From assembly GCA_903918315.1 (NCBI GenBank), contig CAIXEA010000095.1:1-56517 (forward strand): 56,517 bases of DNA, in the 5' to 3' direction. The translations under genes and the position numbers were made by a program. This document shows positions 1 through 9,199 of the stretch, piece after piece (position 1 is the first letter of the stretch; each line of letters begins with the position of its first letter). This DNA comes from an uncultured Acetobacteraceae bacterium (lineage in GTDB: Bacteria > Pseudomonadota > Alphaproteobacteria > Acetobacterales > Acetobacteraceae). Under the pieces are notes generated by a model. The model did no database searches. It was given only the letters and a program-made list of their open reading frames with translations, and was not told the DNA's origin.

Positions 1-43
1 CCACAACCAGCGCCCAGTCGTCGTCCGTCATCCGTGTCAGCAT
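1..43 (-). CDS. 5' end of a gene running out of the window
   Basis: Only the first 14 codons are inside the window. An ATG on the minus strand at position 43 is preceded at good distance by a purine-rich AGGGAG. The visible peptide begins MLTRMTDDDWALVV. An acidic stretch followed by W-x-L near the N-terminus recalls the starts of some IS5-type transposases, and a 9-bp inverted repeat lies about 50 bases upstream. Fourteen residues are far too few to assign a family, so the product is unknown. Confidence 0.4.
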   Translation of the reverse strand, partial: MLTRMTDDDWALVV

Positions 44-525
44 GGTCGGCTCCCTGAAACCGACCTCCTATGAGTCAGACAACAGAGCGCGCCGGAATCC
101 CCAAAAATGGCATATCAGGGATTCCGTCCACACGGCCTAAGGAATTCAGATGGTCCCTTACCTTTTCCGGATGGTTATGCGTGATACTCTATTGTCGATC
201 GATAAACGAACAGCCGACGTCCGGAATGCTCCTGTGGGAGCACTGTCCGGGGAAACATCCACCGGACATGAGCGTCGAGCAGGAAACCCTGATGCCGCGA
301 CCAATCACCCGGCCCATTCCGCGGCACGCCCCGTAAGCACTCAGTAAAAACGCCGCAATGAATGAAAACAACGATGAATTAGAACGAAATCTTCTAATCG
401 CACGCCTGCGATGCCCTATATGGCTTACTTAATAACAATATCGCGCCGCGATGGTTATCCAGGCGCATGGGCGCGAAGTCCGGAGGGAAAGACGCGCCTC
501 TCCCCCCGGAAATCCCTGCCCGTCT
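44..525. other. gene-poor, AT-richer intergenic stretch
   Basis: About 480 bases lie between the clipped gene and the 3' end of ettA. The overlapping short ORFs here have no recognisable product and no convincing ribosome binding sites, so I leave them out. The part around 350-450 is visibly more AT-rich than the flanks. The only structure I see is the inverted repeat at 93-126. The stretch could be a mobile-element flank or a decayed region. Confidence 0.5.
93..126. repeat. 9-bp inverted repeat with 16-base spacer
   Basis: CGGAATCCC at 93-101 is the exact reverse complement of GGGATTCCG at 118-126. It lies upstream of the clipped gene at the window edge. It could be an IS end, an operator or a transcription hairpin; the sequence does not decide. 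Confidence 0.45.
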
Positions 526-2205
526 TTATCGCATCAGCGGGCGATACTTGATGCGGTGCGGCTCGGTCGCATGCTCACCCAGGCGGCGGCGCTTATCCGC
601 CTCATAGGCCTGGAAGTTGCCCTCAAACCATTCGACATGGCTGTCGCCCTCGAAGGCCAGGATATGGGTCGCGAGGCGATCGAGGAACCAGCGATCATGG
701 CTGATCACCACCACGCAGCCGGCGAATTCCGCAAGCGCGTCTTCCAGCGCCCGCAGCGTATCGACGTCCAGATCGTTGGTCGGTTCGTCGAGCAGGATGA
801 CGTTGTGCTCAACCTTCAGCATCTTGGCCAGATGCACGCGGTTGCGCTCACCACCGGACAAGATGCCAACCCTCTTCTGCTGGTCGGAGCCTTTGAAGTT
901 GAACGCGGCGACGTAAGCGCGAGACTGGATGGCGCGCTTGCCGATATAGATGACTTCTTCCCCGCCGGAGATTTCCTGCCAGACGTTGTTGTTGTCATCC
1001 AGGCTGTCGCGTGACTGATCGACATAGCCGAGCTTGACCGTCTCACCCACCCGCAAAGCGCCGGAATCCGGCACTTCCTGGCCGGTGATCATGCGGAACA
1101 GCGTGGTCTTGCCAGCGCCGTTCGGGCCGATGACGCCAACGATGCCGCCCGGGGGGAGTTTGAAGTTCAACCCCGCGATCAGTTCCGTGTCGCCGTAGCC
1201 TTTGCAGAGGTCCTCGGCCTCGATCACCACATTGCCCAGACGCGGGCCGGGCGGGATGACGATGTCGGCGACGCCGGCCACCAGTTCCTGCGACTTCTGC
1301 AGCATCTCCTCGTATTTCGCGATACGGGCGCGGCTTTTGGTCTGGCGCGCGCGGGGGGAGGCCGCGATCCACTCGGATTCCGCCGCCAAAGCACGCTGGC
1401 GGGCTGATTCCTCCTTTTCCTCCTGCTGCAGGCGCTTGCGCTTCTGTTGCAGCCAGGACGAGTAGTTGCCTTCGAACGGGTAGCCGCGCCCGCGCTCCAG
1501 TTCCAGGATCCAGGTGGTGACATTGTCCAGGAAGTAGCGGTCATGGGTGACGACCATGACGGTGCCGGTGTATTCGCGCAGGGTCTTTTCCAGCCAGGCC
1601 ACGCTTTCCGCGTCCAGATGGTTGGTCGGTTCGTCGAGCAACAGCAGGTCCGGCTTTTCCAGCAGCAGCTTGCACAGCGCGACGCGGCGGCGCTCCCCGC
1701 CCGACAGGTTGGTCACCGCGGCATCGGCCGGCGGGCAACGCAGCGCGTCCAGCGCGATATCGACGCGGCGGCCGAGTTCCCAGCCATCCTCGGCGTCGAT
1801 TTTTTCCTGCAGGTCGCCCTGCTCGACGAGAAGCTCGTTCATCTTCTCGTCGCTCATGGGTTCAGCGAACTCCATGGAGATTTCGTTGAACCGGTTGATC
1901 GCCGCCTTCAGATCGGCGAAGGCTTCCTCGACATTCTCACCCACGGTCTTGCCGGGATCGAGATAGGGTTCCTGCGACAGGTAGCCGACGGTGGCGCCGG
2001 GCGCGGCCCAGGCTTCGCCGCCATATTCGGTTTCCATGCCGGCCATGATCTTCATCAGCGTCGATTTACCGGCGCCGTTGACACCGAGCACGCCGATTTT
2101 CACGCCGGGGAGGAAGGAGAGGGTAATGCCCTTGAAGACCTCCCGCCCGCCGGGGAACGCCTTGGTCAGGTCTTTCATCACATAGACGTACTGGTAGCTG
2201 GCCAT
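526..2205 (-). CDS. ettA: Energy-dependent translational throttle protein EttA (ABC-F ATPase)
   Basis: Cytoplasmic ABC-F protein of 559 aa that binds the ribosomal E site and gates entry into elongation according to the ATP/ADP ratio. Both nucleotide-binding domains are complete. NBD1 has Walker A GVNGAGKST (about 41-49), signature LSGGERRR and Walker B LLLLDEPTNHLD. NBD2 has Walker A GPNGAGKTT, signature LSGGERNR and Walker B VILLDEPTNDLD. The Arg/Lys-rich linker after NBD1 and the overall length fit EttA rather than longer ABC-F resistance proteins. There are no membrane segments. It is divergent from the metallophosphoesterase gene, with about 175 bases between the two starts. Confidence 0.95.
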   Translation of the reverse strand: MASYQYVYVMKDLTKAFPGGREVFKGITLSFLPGVKIGVLGVNGAGKSTLMKIMAGMETEYGGEAWAAPGATVGYLSQEPYLDPGKTVGENVEEAFADLKAAINRFNEISMEFAEPMSDEKMNELLVEQGDLQEKIDAEDGWELGRRVDIALDALRCPPADAAVTNLSGGERRRVALCKLLLEKPDLLLLDEPTNHLDAESVAWLEKTLREYTGTVMVVTHDRYFLDNVTTWILELERGRGYPFEGNYSSWLQQKRKRLQQEEKEESARQRALAAESEWIAASPRARQTKSRARIAKYEEMLQKSQELVAGVADIVIPPGPRLGNVVIEAEDLCKGYGDTELIAGLNFKLPPGGIVGVIGPNGAGKTTLFRMITGQEVPDSGALRVGETVKLGYVDQSRDSLDDNNNVWQEISGGEEVIYIGKRAIQSRAYVAAFNFKGSDQQKRVGILSGGERNRVHLAKMLKVEHNVILLDEPTNDLDVDTLRALEDALAEFAGCVVVISHDRWFLDRLATHILAFEGDSHVEWFEGNFQAYEADKRRRLGEHATEPHRIKYRPLMR

Positions 2206-2379
2206 GGTCCCCTGCTTTCCGCTGTGGCCGGTGTTCTAGGGGCGCGGCCGGTCCGGCTCAAGTCCTGACACGCGGCGAAAAAAACAGGAGCGAAAAAGTT
2301 GGGGCGAAAAAGACAGGCAGCGGTAAGAGGTGATCCCGGCCCGCTCCTGGGCCGGGGTTGCTCCCGCGGGAGAGTCTGT

Positions 2380-3231
2380 TTGACCCAAGGCCCCAGCCTG
2401 TTCGCGATCAGCGATCTGCACCTGAATCACAAAGCCAACCGCGATATCGCGGAAGCCCTGTGCCCCGAAACGCCGCACGACTGGCTGGCGGTGGCGGGGG
2501 ATGTATCGCACCGTCCGGACGAGCTGGTCGCCTTCCTCGCACGCCTGCGCGGCCGGTTTGCCCAGGTCCTGTGGACGCCGGGGAACCACGACCTCTGGAG
2601 CCGGGACGGCGATCCGCATCGCGGCGCGGCGCTCTATGACCATCTGGTCGCCCAGTGCCGCGCGCACGGCGTGCTCACCCCCGAAGATCCCTACCCCGTC
2701 TGGCCGGACGCCGCGGGGGGTATCGTCATCGCGCCGCTGTTCCTGCTCTACGACTACAGCCTGCGCCCGGTTGGGTTGACCAAGGCGGAGGCGATGCGCG
2801 ACGCCGCCGCCGCACGGGTCATCTGTAATGACGAGGGCCTGCTGGCGCCGCATCCCTACCCCTCCCGCGAGGCATGGTGCGCCGATCGGCTGCGCCAGAC
2901 CCGCGCGCGGCTGGATGCGGTGCCGGAGGATCGGCGCACCGTCCTGATTTCCCACTGGCCGCTGCACCCGGGGCCGCTGGCGCGGCTGCGCATCCCGGAA
3001 TTCAGCCTGTGGTGCGGGACGCGGGAAACGGCGGATTGGCACACCCGGTACCGCGCCGTGGCCGCCGTGCATGGGCACCTGCATATCCCGATCACCGAAG
3101 AATACGACGGTGTGCGCCATGAGGAGGTATCGCTGGGCTACCCGCGGGAGCGGGCGGCGCGGACCCGCCCGGTCGCCTATGGTTTGCGGCGGATTTTGGT
3201 GCGCCCGGCAGGACTTGAACCCGCAACCTAG
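2380..3231 (+). CDS. Calcineurin-like metallophosphoesterase
   Basis: Predicted cytosolic phosphoesterase of 283 aa whose substrate cannot be read from sequence. The metal-binding motifs of the calcineurin fold appear in order: D-x-H (SDLHLNH), GD (AGDVSH), GNHD (PGNHDLW), H (ISHWPLHPGP) and the closing HGHLH. I chose a TTG start at 2380, which immediately precedes the first strand of the fold and has a GGGAGAG ribosome site 5 bases upstream. The in-frame ATG at 2299 would add 27 residues unlike the family. The last residues (PAGLEPAT) and the stop codon are read from the antisense strand of a tRNA gene, so the natural C-terminus may once have been shorter. Confidence 0.85.
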   Translation: MTQGPSLFAISDLHLNHKANRDIAEALCPETPHDWLAVAGDVSHRPDELVAFLARLRGRFAQVLWTPGNHDLWSRDGDPHRGAALYDHLVAQCRAHGVLTPEDPYPVWPDAAGGIVIAPLFLLYDYSLRPVGLTKAEAMRDAAAARVICNDEGLLAPHPYPSREAWCADRLRQTRARLDAVPEDRRTVLISHWPLHPGPLARLRIPEFSLWCGTRETADWHTRYRAVAAVHGHLHIPITEEYDGVRHEEVSLGYPRERAARTRPVAYGLRRILVRPAGLEPAT

Positions 3232-3273
3232 CGGTTATGAGCCGCCAGCTCTAACCAATTGAGCTACAGGCGC
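3197..3273 (-). tRNA. tRNA with CAU anticodon (Ile2-type favoured, elongator Met possible)
   Basis: A 77-nt cloverleaf with encoded CCA. The acceptor stem pairs GCGCCTG with CGGGCGC. The anticodon arm is GGCGG-CTCATAA-CCGCT, giving anticodon CAU. The T arm is GCGGG-TTCAAGT-CCTGC. The anticodon-arm and T-loop context resembles bacterial ileX-type tRNAs, whose C34 is modified to lysidine by TilS, more than elongator Met. That is a judgement from memory and is not decisive. The 3' 35 bases overlap, antisense, the end of the metallophosphoesterase gene. Confidence 0.93.
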
Positions 3274-3284
3274 ACCGTGCGCGG

Positions 3285-3313
3285 AATTTGGTCCGGCCAG
3301 CGCAAAGGTGCAA
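3285..3313 (-). promoter_or_regulatory. Candidate promoter of the CAU tRNA
   Basis: On the minus strand TTGCAC (complement of 3308-3313) and CAAATT (complement of 3285-3290) are separated by 17 bases. The distance to the tRNA 5' end at 3273 is right, and a GC-rich discriminator follows. The match to consensus is moderate, so this is a candidate only. Confidence 0.35.
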
Positions 3314-3457
3314 GCCGCGATGTATAACGCCCCGGATTTGCTTAACGATGTCGCTTCTGGCATACGCCCCGCGATTGTCATACTGGCGAGGAAGCGCGCA
3401 TTCCCGCGCGATTCGCGCCAGTTTCAATAACTAAAGTCCACAAGAGGGAAACCCCGG

Positions 3458-5557
3458 ATGCAATTGGCCCATATCTTGATCCTCGTCTGCGGATTGCTGG
3501 CGTTGATCTATGGCCTGGTTACCAGCAAGCAGGTTCTGGCGGCGGACGCCGGCAATGCCCGCATGCAGGAAATCGCGGCCGCCGTGCAGGAAGGCGCCCG
3601 CGCCTATCTGAACCGGCAGTACACCACCATCGGCATCGTCGGGGTGGTCATTTTCGTCATCCTCTTCGCGCTGCTTGGCATGAAGACGGCCATTGGCTTC
3701 GCCATCGGGGCGATCCTGTCCGCCGCCGCCGGCTATGTCGGGATGAACGTCTCGGTGCGCGCCAACGTGCGCACGGCGCAGGCGTCCCGCAAGGGCCTGG
3801 CGGCTGGCCTCGACATCGCCTTCAAGGCGGGCGCCATCACCGGCATGCTGGTGGTTGGCCTGGGCCTGCTGGGCGTTGCTGGTTACTATTTTGCCCTGAC
3901 CGCCGGCATGGCGCCGGACGCGGACATCCGTCCGGTGCTTGAAGCCATGGTCGCGCTGGGCTTTGGCGGCTCGCTGATCTCCATCTTCGCGCGCCTCGGC
4001 GGCGGCATCTTCACCAAGGGCGCCGATGTGGGCGCCGATCTGGTGGGCAAGGTCGAAGCCGGAATTCCGGAAGATGACCCCCGCAACCCCGCCGTGATCG
4101 CCGACAACGTGGGCGACAACGTCGGTGACTGCGCCGGCATGGCGGCCGACTTGTTTGAGACCTATGCCGTGACCATCGTCGCCACCATGCTGCTGGCCGG
4201 CATCTTCTTCACCGGTGCGGCGCGGGAATCCATGCTTCTGCTGCCGCTCAGCATTTGCGGCATCTGCATCATCACCTCCATCGTCGGCACCTATTTCGTG
4301 AAGCTGGGCCCGGATAACGGGATCATGAAGGCGCTGTACAAGGGCCTGATCGTCACCGGCCTGCTGTCGGTTGTCGGCATCGCCGTGGTCATCTCGATGT
4401 CCATCGGCTTCAGCACGGAGATGAAGATCGAGGGCGGCGGCTCCACCAACGGCATGGCGCTGTTCATCTGCGGGCTCATCGGCCTCGCCGTGACCGGGCT
4501 GCTGGTTTGGATCACCGAATACTACACCGCGACCGAATACCGTCCGGTGCGCTCGATCGCGCAAAGCTCGACCACGGGTCACGGCACCAACGTGATTCAG
4601 GGGCTGGCGATCTCGATGGAGGCGACCGCGCTTCCCGCCATCGTGATCTGCGTCGGCATCATCGTCGCCTTCATGGAAGCCGGCCTGTTCGGCATCGCCA
4701 TCGCCGCGACCACGATGCTTTCGCTGGCTGGCATGATCGTGGCGCTGGATGCCTATGGCCCGGTGACGGACAATGCCGGTGGCATCGCCGAGATGGCCGA
4801 TCTGCCGAAGGACGTGCGCGTCACGACCGACGCGCTGGACGCGGTGGGCAACACCACCAAGGCCGTGACCAAGGGCTATGCGATCGGTTCCGCGGGCCTC
4901 GCCTCGCTGGTGCTGTTCGCGGCCTACACGCAGGATCTGGCGCATTACTTCCCGAACCTGAAGGTCGATTTCGCCCTTCAGAATCCCTATGTCGTGGTCG
5001 GTCTGATCATCGGCGGCCTGCTGCCGTATCTGTTCGCGGCGATGGGCATGACGGCGGTGGGACGCGCGGCCGGTTCGGTGGTGGTGGAAGTCCGCCGTCA
5101 GTTCCGGGAGATCCCGGGCATCATGGCCGGGACCGCCAAGCCGGAATACGGCAAGGCCGTGGACATGCTGACCAAGGCCGCGATCAAAGAGATGCTGCTG
5201 CCGTCGCTGCTGCCGATCGGCGCGCCGATCGCGCGGTGGATCCTGATCGATCTGGTGGCTGGCCGGGCAGCGGCGTTCGCGTCCTTGGGCGCGATGCTGC
5301 TGGGCACGATCGTGACGGGGCTGTTCGTCGCGATCTCCATGACCTCCGGTGGCGGTGCGTGGGATAACGCGAAGAAGTACATCGAAGAGGGCAACCATGG
5401 CGGCAAGGGCTCCGACGCGCACAAGGCGGCGGTAACCGGCGACACCGTCGGCGACCCGTACAAGGACACCGCCGGCCCGGCGGTGAACCCGATGATCAAG
5501 ATCACCAACATCGTGGCGCTGCTGCTGCTGGCGATTTTGGCCGGGATGCTGAAGTAA
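3458..5557 (+). CDS. hppA: Membrane-bound proton-translocating pyrophosphatase, K+-independent
   Basis: Integral inner-membrane pump of 699 aa that couples hydrolysis of pyrophosphate to H+ export. It has many hydrophobic segments. The cytoplasmic substrate loop is canonical: [20 protein letters not shown] followed by [20 protein letters not shown], which holds the Mg-PPi-binding aspartates. The C-terminal part has [24 protein letters not shown] has Lys (about residue 468) where potassium-dependent enzymes have Ala, which marks the K+-independent H+-pumping class. The ATG follows a GAGGGAAA ribosome site. The gene is monocistronic and closed by a strong terminator. Sodium transport is not excluded by sequence alone but is not expected for this class. 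Confidence 0.97.
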   Translation: MQLAHILILVCGLLALIYGLVTSKQVLAADAGNARMQEIAAAVQEGARAYLNRQYTTIGIVGVVIFVILFALLGMKTAIGFAIGAILSAAAGYVGMNVSVRANVRTAQASRKGLAAGLDIAFKAGAITGMLVVGLGLLGVAGYYFALTAGMAPDADIRPVLEAMVALGFGGSLISIFARLGGGIFTKGADVGADLVGKVEAGIPEDDPRNPAVIADNVGDNVGDCAGMAADLFETYAVTIVATMLLAGIFFTGAARESMLLLPLSICGICIITSIVGTYFVKLGPDNGIMKALYKGLIVTGLLSVVGIAVVISMSIGFSTEMKIEGGGSTNGMALFICGLIGLAVTGLLVWITEYYTATEYRPVRSIAQSSTTGHGTNVIQGLAISMEATALPAIVICVGIIVAFMEAGLFGIAIAATTMLSLAGMIVALDAYGPVTDNAGGIAEMADLPKDVRVTTDALDAVGNTTKAVTKGYAIGSAGLASLVLFAAYTQDLAHYFPNLKVDFALQNPYVVVGLIIGGLLPYLFAAMGMTAVGRAAGSVVVEVRRQFREIPGIMAGTAKPEYGKAVDMLTKAAIKEMLLPSLLPIGAPIARWILIDLVAGRAAAFASLGAMLLGTIVTGLFVAISMTSGGGAWDNAKKYIEEGNHGGKGSDAHKAAVTGDTVGDPYKDTAGPAVNPMIKITNIVALLLLAILAGMLK

Positions 5558-5586
5558 GCTTCGCCCGCTCCGGCGGACGAACAGAC

Positions 5587-5619
5587 GGCCCCGGGCGCGA
5601 GTCCGGGGCCGTTTTGTTT
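5587..5619 (+). terminator. Rho-independent terminator of hppA
   Basis: GGCCCCGG (5587-5594) pairs perfectly with CCGGGGCC (5603-5610) around an 8-base loop, followed by GTTTTGTTT. It lies 30 bases after the hppA stop and reaches the stop of the convergent MmgE/PrpD gene. Confidence 0.85.
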
Positions 5620-6955
5620 ACCCCGCCAGCGACGCCAGCATCCCCCGCACCTCCGCCAACGCCCCGCCATCACCAAACCGGCGCAGGTGGCCCAGCATCG
5701 CCCCGGTCCGGTTCTGCAAAGCCGGGGCCACCAGCCCGCCGAACTTGCGGTCCATGTCGTCCCACGACATCGGGTTGCCCGGATGGCCCTTCGCCACCGG
5801 CACAAACGCCGACACCGCCCCGGCGGCGGTCTCGATCGCCATGGTGGCACAGGCGAAGCCCATCTGCGGATCGTGGCGCACGTCGATCTTGGACGCCGTG
5901 GCGGCAATGGCCGGCTCCAGCGTCCAGGGCTCCCGGAAATCGGCCGCCGAGGCGTCGCGCCCGTGCAGCGCCAGCGCCACGCAGTAGCGCAGATCGAATT
6001 TTCCCGCCAAAGGCGTAGCCGGGTGCCCATCGCCGCCGCCGGTCACCTTGACCGCCAGCGCCCCGACATCGGCGCGCACCGACCGCACAGCGCCCAGGTC
6101 CAACCCCTCCGCCAGCAGCACCTTGGCCGCGTCGATCGAGGGATGGATCAGATGGCACGCCGCATAGGGCTTGAAGCTGTTGCGCAGGATCCTCCAGTCG
6201 GAGAATGCGATCGGCGTGATCGCCAGCGATCCATCCTGAATCACCGCGTTATCCAGCCCCGCCCCCGGCTCCAGGATGCCGACCGCGCCGGTGAACCCAC
6301 CGGCCGCGAGTTGCGCCGACAGGACGCCGTCCATCGCGGCCTTCCCGGCATGGAACGGCTTGGCCATGGTCCCGAATGACGCGGTCAGCCCGCTGGTCTG
6401 GGTCGCCGCCAGCGCCACCGCGTGCAACGCCCGCTCCGCATCCAGCCCCAGCAGGGCCGCCGCGGCCGCCGCCGCGCCGATGCGCCCGAACACCCCCGTG
6501 CCGTGCCAGCCGCGCGCCGTGGCGGCCTGGCCCAGGCCATGGCCGACGCGGGCGGCGACCTCGAAGCCGGTGACGAAGGCAGAGAGCATCGTGGCTTCGG
6601 AGGCCTCCGTCTCCTCCCCCAGCGCCAGCGTGGCCGCCCAGACGGGGGCGCTGGTATGGGTCACGGCATCGACATAGGTGTCATCGAAGTCGAGGCAATG
6701 GGCCAGCGTGCCGTTCGCCAGGGCCGCGAAGGGGGCCGCGGCGGTGCCACCGAACAGCAGGCTGGCGCGGCCGGTGCTGCGCCATTGCGCCACGGTCTGG
6801 CGCACGATGCGCCCGGCGGGTTCGTCCGCCGCGCCGATGGCCACGCCCATCCAGTCCGCCAGGCACAGGCGCGCGGCGTCCAGGACCTCCGGCGGCAAAG
6901 CCCGCGCGCGGGCGGCGGCGATGAACGTGCCAATGGCCGGACCGTTGCTCTGCAT
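5618..6955 (-). CDS. MmgE/PrpD-family protein (2-methylcitrate dehydratase-like)
   Basis: Protein of 445 aa in the MmgE/PrpD fold, which includes 2-methylcitrate dehydratase, cis-aconitate decarboxylase and several uncharacterised dehydratases or isomerases. Family hallmarks are visible: an early helical D-W region (CLADWMGVAIG), NGTLAHCLDFDDTY, the glycine-rich HGTGVFG segment and the CHLIHPSID region near the middle. The open frame extends much further upstream, but MQSNGPAIGTFIAAA matches the usual N-terminus, so I start at 6955. No prpB or acnD neighbour is present, and a citrate-synthase homologue lies about 43 kb away, so a methylcitrate-cycle role is not supported. The divergent neighbour is a TauD-family oxygenase. 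Confidence 0.85.
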   Translation of the reverse strand: MQSNGPAIGTFIAAARARALPPEVLDAARLCLADWMGVAIGAADEPAGRIVRQTVAQWRSTGRASLLFGGTAAAPFAALANGTLAHCLDFDDTYVDAVTHTSAPVWAATLALGEETEASEATMLSAFVTGFEVAARVGHGLGQAATARGWHGTGVFGRIGAAAAAAALLGLDAERALHAVALAATQTSGLTASFGTMAKPFHAGKAAMDGVLSAQLAAGGFTGAVGILEPGAGLDNAVIQDGSLAITPIAFSDWRILRNSFKPYAACHLIHPSIDAAKVLLAEGLDLGAVRSVRADVGALAVKVTGGGDGHPATPLAGKFDLRYCVALALHGRDASAADFREPWTLEPAIAATASKIDVRHDPQMGFACATMAIETAAGAVSAFVPVAKGHPGNPMSWDDMDRKFGGLVAPALQNRTGAMLGHLRRFGDGGALAEVRGMLASLAG

Positions 6956-7066
6956 GGTGGCGTCTCCCCGCGGTGATGTTGGCCGGCAGCATGCGTCAGG
7001 CGCCGCGGATTGGAAACCGGCGCCGGATCGGTCTAGGGTCGCACCCATTGACCGGGAGGACCCCTC

Positions 7067-8113
7067 ATGACCCCACCGCGCCCCCTCATCACCGGCCCCT
7101 CCGCCTGGATTGGCGCCGAACTGGCGCAGCGGCCGGAGACCTGGACCTACACACTCTCCGCCGCCGAGATCCAGGAGATCGAGGCCGCGATGGCCACCGT
7201 TCGGGGTCAGGATATCGCCCGCGTCACCCGCGCCGATTTCCCGTTGCCAAAACTCGGCCCGGTCCTGGATGGGCTGCGCCATGAGATCCTGAACGGGCGC
7301 GGCTTCGTGGTGCTGCGCGGGCTGCCGGTGACGGATCGCCCGATCGAAGACAGCGCCATGGCCTATTGGGGCATCGGCACGTATTTCGGTCACGCCCGGT
7401 CGCAGAATGCCAAGGGCCATGTGCTGGGGCATGTCCGGGACATGGGTCTCGCCACAACCGATCCGAATGTCCGCATCTATCAGACGACCGAGCGGCAGAA
7501 TTTCCACACCGATTCGTGCGACATCGTCGGGCTGCTCTGCCTGAAGACCGCGCAATCGGGCGGGTTGTCGTCGCTCACCAGCTCCATGTCCGTCTACAAC
7601 GCCATGGCCGAACGGCATCCCGATCTGGTACACCGCCTGTTCCAGCCCATGCCCACGGATCGCCGGGGGGAAGTGCCGTTCGGCAAGAAGCCGTGGTTCG
7701 AGCTGCCGATCTATAACGACTACGAGGGGTATCTGTCGGCGCTGTACGCGCCGCATTACGTGCGGTCGTCGCAGCGCTTCCCCGAGGCCCCGCGCCTCAC
7801 CGATCAGGACATCGCCGCATTGGACTGTTTCGATCGGCTGGCGGAAGACACGACCCTGCGGCTGGACATGCAGCTCCAGCCCGGGGACATCCAGCTGGTT
7901 CACAACCACACCACGCTGCACGACCGCACCGCGTTCGTGGACTGGCCGGAACCGGATCGCAAACGGCACCTGCTGCGCCTGTGGCTCGCCGCGCCCGGGG
8001 CGCGGCCGCTGCCGGCGGGTTACGCCGAACGCTGGGGCAGCGTGACCATCGGCGATCGCGGTGGGATCATCTGTGAGGGAACCCGTCTGCACGCGCCGTT
8101 GGAAGCCGTTTGA
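7067..8113 (+). CDS. TauD/TfdA-family Fe(II)/2-oxoglutarate dioxygenase
   Basis: Cytosolic non-haem iron oxygenase of 348 aa. The facial triad is visible as H147-T-D149 in QNFHTDS plus a distal His in VHNHTTLHD (H281 or H285). The Arg that usually anchors 2-oxoglutarate is in RHLLRLWL (about R304). The N-terminal 60 residues match members annotated as generic TauD-family proteins of Proteobacteria; a specific substrate cannot be named. It is divergent from the MmgE/PrpD gene with about 110 bases between, so shared control is possible. The likely tRNA-Trp promoter begins directly after its stop. Confidence 0.85.
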   Translation: MTPPRPLITGPSAWIGAELAQRPETWTYTLSAAEIQEIEAAMATVRGQDIARVTRADFPLPKLGPVLDGLRHEILNGRGFVVLRGLPVTDRPIEDSAMAYWGIGTYFGHARSQNAKGHVLGHVRDMGLATTDPNVRIYQTTERQNFHTDSCDIVGLLCLKTAQSGGLSSLTSSMSVYNAMAERHPDLVHRLFQPMPTDRRGEVPFGKKPWFELPIYNDYEGYLSALYAPHYVRSSQRFPEAPRLTDQDIAALDCFDRLAEDTTLRLDMQLQPGDIQLVHNHTTLHDRTAFVDWPEPDRKRHLLRLWLAAPGARPLPAGYAERWGSVTIGDRGGIICEGTRLHAPLEAV

Positions 8114-8124
8114 CAACACGGCTC

Positions 8125-8154
8125 TTGACATCTGAGCCCGTCCGTCCTTTTTAC
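8125..8154 (+). promoter_or_regulatory. Candidate promoter for tRNA-Trp (possibly secE-nusG)
   Basis: A perfect TTGACA at 8125-8130 is followed 17-18 bases on by a T-rich hexamer around 8148-8154 and a GC-rich discriminator (GCGTCC). The start would fall about 8 bases before the tRNA. A GC-rich discriminator is typical of growth-rate-regulated stable-RNA promoters. The -10 element is weak. Confidence 0.5.
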
Positions 8155-8168
8155 GCGTCCTGCCGTGT

Positions 8169-8245
8169 AGGGGCGTAGCTCAATTGGCTAGAGCGCCGGT
8201 CTCCAAAACCGGAGGTTGAGAGTTCGAGACCCTCCGCCCCTGCCA
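8169..8245 (+). tRNA. tRNA-Trp (CCA anticodon)
   Basis: Complete 77-nt cloverleaf. The acceptor AGGGGCG pairs with CGCCCCT, then discriminator G and an encoded CCA. The anticodon loop CTCCAAA is flanked by a CCGGT/ACCGG stem. tRNA-Trp just upstream of secE is a common alphaproteobacterial arrangement. Confidence 0.97.
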
Positions 8246-8323
8246 GCGCGGCTTTTTCGCCGCCTGGCGGAACGGCTTGTCACTCTAATTTGCTTGGTAT
8301 CATCGTTCAGGAGTTAAGGCGGC

Positions 8324-8518
8324 GTGGCGTTCGAACCGGCGAAATTTGCCCGCGAAGTGCGGACCGAGGTGACCAAGGTCACCTGGCCGTCACGTAAGGA
8401 AACGCTGGTCACCACCGGTCTGGTGTTTGCCATGGCCGCTGTCACCGCCATCTTTTTCTTCGTGGTTGATCAAGTCATCGGCCTTGGCGTGCGTGCGCTC
8501 TTCGGCATGAGCATCTGA
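8324..8518 (+). CDS. secE: Preprotein translocase subunit SecE
   Basis: Short single-span SecE of 64 aa, the essential clamp subunit of the SecYEG channel. It starts with GTG, preceded by AGGAG at about 8309-8313. The conserved cytoplasmic amphipathic helix is FAREVRTEVTKVTWPSRKE, followed by one transmembrane helix (about residues 29-50). Length and position before nusG are diagnostic. Confidence 0.96.
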   Translation: MAFEPAKFAREVRTEVTKVTWPSRKETLVTTGLVFAMAAVTAIFFFVVDQVIGLGVRALFGMSI

Positions 8519-8535
8519 GAAGGTAAACAGGGATC

Positions 8536-9066
8536 ATGGCCAAGCGTTGGTACGTCGTTCACGTCTACTCCGGCTTCGAAAAGAAGATCGCGCAGCAGAT
8601 CAAGGACCAGGCAGTCCAGAACGGCCTCGGTGAGCAGTTCGAGGAAGTGCTGGTTCCCTCCGAAAACGTCGTCGAAGTCCGCCGCGGCCAGAAGGTCAGC
8701 AGCGAGCACAAATTCTTCCCTGGCTACGTGCTGGTGAAGATGGACCTGACCGACGATGCCTGGCATCTGGTCAAGAACACGCCCAAGGTCACCGGCTTCC
8801 TCGGCAGCAAGACCAAGCCGCAGCCGATCTCGGACGCGGAAGCGGATCGGATCCTGAAGCAGAACCAGGAAGGTGTGGAACGTCCGCGCCCCGCCATTCT
8901 GTTCGACATCGGGGAACAGGTGCGCGTCGCCGACGGCCCCTTCACCAGCTTCAATGGCACCGTGGAAGAAGTCGACGAAGAAAAGGGACGCCTCAAGGTC
9001 AGCGTTTCCATCTTCGGCCGCTCGACGCCGGTGGAACTGGAATACAGCCAGGTCGAAAAGGTCTGA
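8536..9066 (+). CDS. nusG: Transcription termination/antitermination protein NusG
   Basis: 176 aa, full length. The N-terminal NGN domain ([14 protein letters not shown]) binds the RNA polymerase clamp. The C-terminal KOW domain ([19 protein letters not shown]) binds Rho or ribosomal S10. It lies 17 bases downstream of secE and is clearly co-transcribed. The rplKAJL ribosomal genes that usually follow are absent here. Confidence 0.97.
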   Translation: MAKRWYVVHVYSGFEKKIAQQIKDQAVQNGLGEQFEEVLVPSENVVEVRRGQKVSSEHKFFPGYVLVKMDLTDDAWHLVKNTPKVTGFLGSKTKPQPISDAEADRILKQNQEGVERPRPAILFDIGEQVRVADGPFTSFNGTVEEVDEEKGRLKVSVSIFGRSTPVELEYSQVEKV

Positions 9067-9071
9067 TCTGG

Positions 9072-9093
9072 CGGGGCACCGTCGCGTGCCCCG
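9072..9093 (+). terminator. Hairpin after nusG
   Basis: CGGGGCAC (9072-9079) pairs with GTGCCCCG (9086-9093) around a 6-base loop, directly after the nusG stop. There is no T tract, so it may terminate weakly or act as a 3'-end stabiliser. Confidence 0.45.
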
Positions 9094-9199
9094 TTGATCA
9101 CAATCAACCCCTCGGTCCCGTTCCCGTGCTAACCTGACAGCGTCAGGCGGGGCTTGATGCCCCGTACCTGGCCCAATCAGGTCGTGGGACACCATCCAC

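Noticed and set aside
70..371. Three short overlapping ORFs in the first gap
   Set aside because: No ribosome sites, no recognisable product, and different frames share the same DNA.
3431..5422. Very long minus-strand open frame (663 aa) opposite hppA
   Set aside because: It is His/Asp/Arg-rich antisense of a GC-rich conserved gene, with no family features.
6956..8131. Upstream half of the 837-aa minus-strand frame containing the MmgE/PrpD gene
   Set aside because: It lies opposite the TauD-family gene, which has all catalytic motifs; the MmgE/PrpD family start is at 6955.
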